DNA from: Andrena cerasifolii
Taxonomy: Eukaryota > Arthropoda > Insecta > Hymenoptera > Andrenidae
NCBI RefSeq assembly: GCF_050908995.1
Contig: NW_027484931.1
Coordinates: forward strand, 62,001 to 126,000
Direction: 5' to 3'
DNA: 64,000 bases
Below the pieces are notes generated by a model, which saw nothing but the letters and a program-made list of their open reading frames with translations, was not told the DNA's origin and did no database searches. The translations under genes and the position numbers were made by a program. Below are positions 52,361-61,880 of this stretch, in pieces (position 1 is the first letter of the stretch; every line of letters begins with the position of its first letter).

Positions 52361-55300
52361 ATATTGAAAAACCGATATTGAAAAATATATATTGAAAAAC
52401 CGATATTGAAAAACCGATATTGAAAAACCTATATCGAAAAACCGATATTGAAAAGCAAATATTGAAAAACTGATATCGAAAAACTGATATTGAAAAACCG
52501 ATATTGAAAAACCGATATTGAAAAACCTATATCGAAAAACTGATATTGCAAAACCGATATTGAAATACCGATATTGAAACCGATATTAGAACCGCTATTG
52601 AAAAACCGATATTGAAAACCCGATATTGAAAAACCGATATTGAAAAACTGATATTGAAAAACCGATATTGAAAAACCGATATTGAATCCGATATTAGAAC
52701 CGATATTGAAAAACACATATTGAAAAACAAATATTGAAAAACCGATATTGAAAAACATATATTGAAAAACCGATATTGAAAACCCGATATTGAAAAACCG
52801 ATATTGAAAAACCTATATCGAAAAACTGATATTGAAAAACCGATATTGAAAAACCGATATTGAAAAACAAATATTGATAAACCGATATTGAAAACTAAAT
52901 ATTGAAAATCTGATATTGAATCCGATATTAGAACCGATATTGAAAAACCGATATTGAAAAACCTATATCGAAAAACTGATATTGAAAAACTGATATCGAA
53001 AAACTGATATTGAAAAACCGATATTGAAAAAACCGATATTGAAACCGATATTAGAACCGATATCGAAAAACTGATTTCGAAAAACTGATATTGAAAAACC
53101 GATATTGAAAAACAAATATTGATAAACCGATATTGAAAAACCGATATTGAAACCGATATTGCAAAACCGATATTGAAAAACCAATATTGAAAAACAAATA
53201 TTGAAAAACTGATATCGAAAAACTGATATTGAAAAACCGATATTGAAAACTAAATATTGAAAAACCGATATTGAAAAACCTATATCGAAAAACTGATATT
53301 GCAAAACCGATATTGAAAAACCGATATTGATTCCGATATTAGAACCGATATTGAAAATCCGATATTGAAAAACAAATATTGAAAAACTGATATCGAAAAA
53401 CTGATATTGAAAAACCGATATTGAAAAACACATATTGAAAAACAAATATTGAAAAACCTATATCGAAAAACTGATATTGCAAAACCGATATTGAATCCGA
53501 TATTAGAACCGATATTGAAAAACAAATATTGATAAACCGATATTGAAAAACCGATATTGAAACCGATATTGCAAAACCGATATTGAAAAACCAATATTGA
53601 AAAACAAATATTGAAAAACTGATATCGAAAAACTGATATTGAAAAACCGATATTGAAAACTAAATATTGAAAAACCGATATTGAAAAACCTATATCGAAA
53701 AACTGATATTGCAAAACCGATATTGAAAAACCGATATTGATTCCGATATTAGAACCGATATTGAAAAACCGATATTGAAAAACAAATATTGAAAAACTGA
53801 TATCGAAAAACTGATATTGAAAAACCGATATTGAAAAACCGATATTGAAAAACACATATTGAAAAACAAATATTGAAAAACCTATATCGAAAAACTGATA
53901 TTGCAAAACCGATATTGAATCCGATATTAGAACCGATATTGAAAAACCGATATTTAAAAACCGATATTGACAAACCGATATTGAAAAACACATATTGAAA
54001 AACAAATATTGAAAAACCTATATCGAAAAACTGATATTGCAAAGCCGATATAGAATCCGATATTAGAACCGATATTGAAAAACCGATATTGAAAAACCGA
54101 TATTGAAAAACCGATATTGAAAAACCTATATCGAAAAACTGATATTGCAAAACCGATATTGAATCCGATATTAGAACCGATATTGAAAAACCGATATTGA
54201 AAAACCGATATTGAAAAACTGATATTGAAAAACCGATATTGAAAAACCGATATTGAAAAACAAATATTGATAAACCGATATTGAAAAACCGATATTGAAA
54301 CCGATATTGCAAAACCGATATTGAAAAACCAATATTGAAAATCTGATATTGAATCCGATATTAGAACCGATATTGAAAAACCGATATTGAAAAACCTATA
54401 TCGAAAAACTGATATTGAAAAACTGATATCGAAAAACTGATATTGAAAACCCGATATTGAAAAACCGATATTGAAAAACACATATTGAAAAACAAGTATT
54501 GAAAAACCTATATCGAAAAACTGATATTGCAAAACCGATATTGAAAAACCGATATTGATTCCGATATTAGAACCGATATTGAAAAACCGATATTGAAAAA
54601 CAAATATTGAAAAACTGATATCGAAAAACTGATATTGAAAAACCGATATTGAAAAACCTATATCGAAAAACTGATATTGCAAAACCGATATTGAATCCGA
54701 TATTAGAACCGATATTGAAAAACCGATATTTAAAAACCGATATTGACAAACCGATATTGAAAAACACATATTGAAAAACAAATATTGAAAAACCTATATC
54801 GAAAAACTGATATTGCAAAGCCGATATAGAATCCGATATTAGAACCGATATTGAAAAACCGATATTGAAAAACCGATATTGAAAAACCGATATTGAAAAA
54901 CCGATATTGAAAACCCGATATTGAAAAACCGATATTGAAAAACCGATATTGAAAAACCTATATCGAAAAAATGATATTGCAAAACCGATATTGAAAAACC
55001 GATATTGAAAAACTGATATTGAAAAACCGATATTGAAAAACCGATATTGAATCCGATATTAGAACCGATATTGAAAAACACATATTGAAAAACAAATATT
55101 GAAAAACCGATATTGAAAAACATATATTGAAAACCCGATATTGAAAAACCGATATTGAAAAACAAATATTGAAAAACTGATATCGAAAAACTGATATTGA
55201 AAAACCGATATTGAAAAACCGATATTGAAAAACACATATTGAAAAACAAATATTGAAAAACCTATATCGAAAAACTGATATTGCAAAACCGATATTGAAT

Positions 55301-57940
55301 CCGATATTAGAACCGATATTGAAAAACCGATATTTAAAAACCGATATTGACAAACCGATATTGAAAAACACATATTGAAAAACAAATATTGAAAAACCTA
55401 TATCGAAAAACTGATATTGCAAAGCCGATATAGAATCCGATATTAGAACCGATATTGAAAAACCGATATTGAAAAACCGATATTGAAAAACCGATATTGA
55501 AAAACCGATATTGAAAAACCTATATCGAAAAACTGATATTGCAAAACCGATATTGAATCCGATATTAGAACCGATATTGAAAAACCGATATTGAAAAACA
55601 AATATTGATAAACCGATATTGAAAAACCGATATTGAAACCGATATTGCAAAACCGATATTGAAAAACCAATATTGAAAATCTGATATTGAATCCGATATT
55701 AGAACCGATATTGAAAAACCGATATTGAAAAACCTATATCGAAAAACTGATATTGAAAAACTGATATCGAAAAACTGATATTGAAAACCCGATATTGAAA
55801 AACCGATATTGAAAAACACATATTGAAAAACAAGTATTGAAAAACCTATATCGAAAAACTGATATTGCAAAACCGATATTGAAAAACCGATATTGATTCC
55901 GATATTAGAACCGATATTGAAAAACCGATATTGAAAAACAAATATTGAAAAACTGATATCGAAAAACTGATATTGAAAAACCGATATTGAAAAACCGATA
56001 TTGAAAAACCTATATCGAAAAACTGATATTGCAAAACCGATATTGAAATACCGATATTGAAACCGATATTAGAACCGATATTGAAAAACCGATATTGAAA
56101 AACCGATATTGAAAAACCGATATTGAAAACCCGATATTGAAAAACCGATATTGAAAAACCGATATTGAAAAACCGATATTGAAAAACCGATATTGAAAAA
56201 CCTATATCGAAAAAATGATATTGCAAAACCGATATTGAAAAACCGATATTGAAAAACTGATATTGAAAAACCGATATTGAAACCGATATTGAATCCGATA
56301 TTAGAACCGATATTGAAAAACACATATTGAAAAACAAATATTGAAAAACCGATATTGAAAAACATATATTGAAAACCCGATATTGAAAAACCGATATTGA
56401 AAAACCGATATTGAAAAACCTATATCGAAAAACTGATATTGAAAAACCGATATTGAAAAACCGATATTGAAAAACACATATTGAAAAACAAATAATGAAA
56501 AACCTATATCGAAAAACTGAAATTGCAAAACCGATATTGAATCCGATATTAGAACCGATATTGAAAAACCGATATTGAAAAACCGATATTGAAAAACCGA
56601 TATTGAAAAACCGATATTGAAAAACCTATATCGAAAAACTGATATTGCAAAACCGATATTGAAAAACCGATATTGATTCCGATATTAGAACCGATATTGA
56701 AAAACAATTATTGAAAAACTGATATCGAAAAACTGATATTGAAAAACCGATATTGAAAAACCGATATTGAAAAACACATATTGAAAAACAAATATTGAAA
56801 AACCTATATCGAAAAACTGATATTGCAAAGCCGATATAGAATCCGATATTAGAACCGATATTGAAAAACCGATATTGAAAAACCGATATTGAAAAACCGA
56901 TATTGAAAAACCGATATTGAAAAACCGATATTGAAAAACCGATATAGAAAAACCGATATTGAAAAACCGATATTGAAAAACCGATATTGAAAAACCTATA
57001 TCGAAAAACTGATATTGCAAAACCGATATTGCAAAACCGATATTGAATCCGATATTAGAACCGATATTGAAAAACCGATATTGAAAAACCAATATCGAAA
57101 AACTGATATTGCAAAACCGATATTGAAAAACCGATATTGAATCCGATATTAGAACCGATATTAGAACCGATATTGAAAAACCGATATTGAAAAACCGATA
57201 TTGAAAAACCGATATTGAAAAACCGATATTGAAAAACCGATATCGAAAAACTGATATTGAAAAACCGATATTGAAAAACCGATATTGAAAAACTGATATT
57301 GAAAAACCGATATTGAAAAACTGATATTGAAAAACCGATATTGAAAAACCGATATTGAAAAACAAATATTGAAAAACCTATATCGAAAAACTGATATTGC
57401 AAAGTCGATATAGAATCCGATATTAGAACCGATATTGAAAAACCGATATTGAAAAACTGATATTGAAAAACCGATATTGAAAAACCTATATCGAAAAACT
57501 GATATTGCAAAACCGATATTGAATCCGATATTAGAACCGATATTGAAAAACCGATATTGAAAAACCGATATTGAAAAACTGATATTGAAAAACCGATATT
57601 GAAAAACCGATATTGAAAAACAAATATTGATAAACCGATATTGAAAAACCGATATTGAAACCGATATTGCAAAACCGATATTGAAAAACCAATATTGAAA
57701 ATCTGATATTGAATCCGATACTAGAACCGATATTAGAACCGATATTGAAAAACCGATATTGAAAAACCGATATTGAAAAACCGATATTGAAAAACCGATA
57801 TTGAAAAACCGATATTGAAAAACCGATATCGAAAAACTGATATTGCAAAACCGATATTGAATCCGATATTAGAACCGATATTGAAAAACCGATATTGAAA
57901 AACCAATATCGAAAAACTGATATTGCAAAACCGATATTGA
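52361..57940. repeat. Fine-scale mosaic satellite
   Basis: Only satellite is seen, in shorter shuffled blocks. Examples: 53,101-53,440 against 53,511-53,850 (410 bp); 53,771-54,180 against 55,151-55,560 (1,380 bp); 54,330-54,650 against 55,668-55,990 (1,338 bp). Marker variants found mainly here are TATTTAAAAACC followed by TTGACAAACC (53,951; 54,727; 55,331), CGATATAGAATCC (about 54,047; 54,826; 55,427; 56,830; 57,408) and CAAGTATTG (54,493; 55,831). Canonical runs are longer than on the left, for example 56,860-56,940. The longest minus-strand open stretch, 275 codons at 53,954-54,781, lies here and is a by-product of the monomer. Confidence 0.75.
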
Positions 57941-60740
57941 AAAACCGATATTGAATCCGATATTAGAACCGATATTAGAACCGATATTGAAAAACCGATA
58001 TTGAAAAACCGATATTGAAAAACCGATATTGAAAAACCGATATTGAAAAACCGATATTGAAAAACCGATATCGAAAAACTGATATTGAAAAACAAATATT
58101 GAAATACCTATATCGAAAAACTGATATTGCAAAACCGATATTGAATCCAATATTAGAACCGATATTGAAAAACCGATATTGAAAAACCTATATCGAAAAA
58201 CTGATATTGCAAAACCGATATTGAAAAACCGATATTGAATCCGATATTAGAACCGATATTGAAAAACCGATATTGAAAAACAAATAATGAAAAACTGATA
58301 TCGAAAAACCGATATTGAAAAACCGATATTGAATCCGATATTAGAACCGATATTCAAAAACCGATATTGAAAACCAAATATCGAAAAACTGATATTGAAA
58401 AACCGATATTGAAAAACCGATATTGAAAACTAAATATTAAAAAACTGATATTGAATCCGATATTAGAACCGATATTGAAAAACCGATATTGAAAAACCTA
58501 TATCGAAAAACTGATATTGCAAAACCGATATTGCAAAACCGATATTGAATCCGATATTAGAACCGATATTGAAAAACCGATATTGAAAAACCTATATCGA
58601 AAAACTGATATTGCAAAACCGATATTGAAAAACAGATATTGAATCCGATATTAGAACCGATATTGAAAAACCGATATTGCAAAACCGATATTGAAAAACC
58701 GATATTGAAACACAAATATTGAAAAACTGATATCGAAAAACTGATATTGAAAAACCGATATTGAAAAAGCGATATTGAAAACTAAATATTGAAAAACCGA
58801 TATTGAAAAACCTATATCGAAAAACTGATATTGCAAAACCGATATTGAAAAACGGATATTGATTCCGATATTAGAACCGATATTGAAAAACCGATATTGA
58901 AAAACAAATATTGAAAAACTGATATCGAAAAACTGATATTGAAAAACCGGTATTGAAAAACCGATAATGAAAAACAAATATTGAAAAACTGATTTCGAAA
59001 AACTGATATTGAAAAACCGATATTGAAAAACCGATATTGAAAAACAAATATTGATAAACCGATATTGAAAAACCGATATTGAATCCGATATTAGAACCGA
59101 TATTCAAAAACCGATATTGAATCCGATATTAGAACCGATATTGAAAAACCGATATTGAAAAACCGATATTGAAAAACTGATATTGAAAAACCGATATTGA
59201 AAAACCGATATTGAAAAACAAATATTGATAAACCGATATTGAAAAACCGATATTGAAACCGATATTGCAAAACCGATATTGAAAAACCAATATTGAAAAT
59301 CTGATATTGAATCCGATATTAGAACCGATATTAGAACCGATATTGAAAAACCGATATTGAAAAACCGATATTGAATCCGATATTAGAACCGATATTAGAA
59401 CCGATATTGAAAAACCGATATTGAAAAACCGATATTGAAAAACCGATATTGAAAAACCGATATTGAAAAACCGATATCGAAAAACTGATATTGAAAAACA
59501 AATATTGAAATACCTATATCGAAAAACTGATATTGCAAAACCGATATTGAATCCAATATTAGAACCGATATTGAAAAACCGATATTGAAAAACCTATATC
59601 GAAAAACTGATATTGCAAAACCGATATTGAAAAACCGATATTGAATCCGATATTAGAACCGATATTGAAAAACCGATATTGAAAAACAAATATTGAAAAA
59701 CTGATATCGAAAAACCGATATTGAAAAACCGATATTGAATCCGATATTAGAACCGATATTCAAAAACCGATATTGAAAACCAAATATCGAAAAACTGATA
59801 TTGAAAAACCGATATTGAAAACTAAATATTAAAAAACTGATATTGAATCCGATATTAGAACCGATATTGAAAAACCGATATTGAAAAACCTATATCGAAA
59901 AACTGATATTGCAAAACCGATATTGCAAAACCGATATTGAATCCGATATTAGAACCGATATTGAAAAACCGATATTGAAAAACCTATATCGAAAAACTGA
60001 TATTGCAAAACCGATATTGAAAAACAGATATTGAATCCGATATTAGAACCGATATTGAAAAACCGATATTGCAAAACCGATATTGAAAAACCGATATTGA
60101 AACACAAATATTGAAAAACTGATATCGAAAAACTGATATTGAAAAACCGATATTGAAAAAGCGATATTGAAAACTAAATATTGAAAAACCGATATTGAAA
60201 AACCTATATCGAAAAACTGATATTGCAAAACCGATATTGAAAAACGGATATTGATTCCGATATTAGAACCGATATTGAAAAACCGATATTGAAAAACAAA
60301 TATTGAAAAACTGATATCGAAAAACTGATATTGAAAAACCGGTATTGAAAAACCGATAATGAAAAACAAATATTGAAAAACTGATTTCGAAAAACTGATA
60401 TTGAAAAACCGATATTGAAAAACCGATATTGAAAAACAAATATTGATAAACCGATATTGAAAAACCGATATTGAATCCGATATTAGAACCGATATTCAAA
60501 AACCGATATTGAATCCGATATTAGAACCGATATTGAAACACTTATATCGAAAAACTGATATTGAAAAACCGATATTGAAAAACCGATATTGAAAAACAAA
60601 TATTGATAAACCGATATTGAAAAAACGATATTGAAAAACCGATATTGCAAACTAAATATTGAAAAACCGATATTGAAAAACCTATATCGAAAAACTGATA
60701 TTGCAAAACCGATATTGAAAAACCGATATTGATTCCGATA
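57940..60740. repeat. 1.4-kb tandem duplication
   Basis: The unusual CCGATATCG monomer near 58,065 and the GAAATACCTATATCG junction near 58,101 recur 1,406 bp later. Further right the offset is 1,392 bp because the second copy lost one monomer before TAAATATTAAAAAA near 59,820. Both copies carry a doubled CCGATATTAGAA 12-mer (57,957 and 59,377) and an ACGGATATTGATTCC junction (58,853 and 60,245). The units are roughly 57,940-59,350 and 59,350-60,740; the first continues past its shared part into GAAACCG and CTGATATTG strings. Confidence 0.8.
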
Positions 60741-61880
60741 TTAGAACCGATATTGAAAAACCGATATTGAAAAACCGATATTGAAAAACCGATATTGAAA
60801 AACCTATATCGAAAAACTGATATTGCAAAACCGATATTGAAAAAACGATATTGATTCCGATATTAGAACCGATATTGAAAAACCGATATTGAAAAACAAA
60901 TATTGAAAAACTGATATCGAAAAACTGATATTGAAAAACCGATATTAGAACCGATATTGAAAAACCGATATTGAAAAACCTATATCGAAAAACTGATATT
61001 GCAAAACCGATATTGAAAAACCGATATTGAATCCGATATTAGAACTGATATTGAAAAGCCGACATTGAAAACCCGATATTGAAAAACCTATATCGAAAAA
61101 CTGATATTGCAAAACCGATATTGAAAAACCGATATTGAACCCGATATTGAAAAACACATATTGAAAAACAAGTATTGAAAAACCTATATCGAAAAACTGA
61201 TATTGCAAAACCGATATTGAAAAACCGATATTGATTCCGATATTAGAACCGATTTTGAAAAACCGATATTGAAAAACAGATATTGAAAAACCGATATTGA
61301 AAAACCGATATTGAAAAACAAATATTGATAAACCGATATTGAAATACCGATATTGAAACCGATATTGCAAAACCGATATTGAAAAACCAATATTGAAAAA
61401 CAAATATTGAAAAACTGATATCGAAAAACTGATATAGAAAAACCGATATTGAAAAACAAATATTGAAAAACTGATATCGAAAAACTGATATTGAAAAACC
61501 GATATTGAAAAACCGATATTGAAAAACCTATATCGAAAAACTGATATTGCGAAACCGATATTGAAATACCGATATTGAAACCGATATTAGAACCGATATT
61601 GAAAAACCGATATTGAAAAACCGATATTGAAAAACCGATATTGAAAACCCGATATTGAAAAACCGATATTGAAAAACCGATATTGAAAAAGCGATATTGA
61701 AAAACCGATATTGAAAAACCGATATTGAAAAACCTATATCGAAAAACTGATATTGCAAAACCGATATTGAAAAACCGATATTGAAAAACTGATATTGAAA
61801 AACAGATATTGAAAAACCGATATTGAATCCGATATTAGAACCGATATTGAAAAACACATATTGAAAAACAAATATTGAAA
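60263..61880. repeat. 2.5-kb HOR family, copy 5
   Basis: The monomer order matches copy 3 at about 12,929 bp, falling to 12,901 bp where this copy has a canonical run two monomers shorter near 60,790. It keeps AAAAAACGATATTGATTCC, GAACTGATATTGAAAAGCC, GAACCCG, CCGATTTTG, CTGATATAG and GAAATACCG. Private changes are GAAACACTTATATCG near 60,535, GCAAACTAAATATTG near 60,647, CCGACATTG near 61,059 and CAAGTATTG near 61,171. Confidence 0.8.

Noticed and set aside
53954..54781. Longest minus-strand open stretch, 275 codons, as a gene
   Set aside because: It is a low-complexity repeat of the 14-residue peptide forced by the monomer; equivalent stretches exist in all minus frames, overlap each other, often begin at TTG and end wherever a TTAGAA 12-mer or ACTAAAT junction falls. 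No conserved domain, promoter or codon signal is visible.
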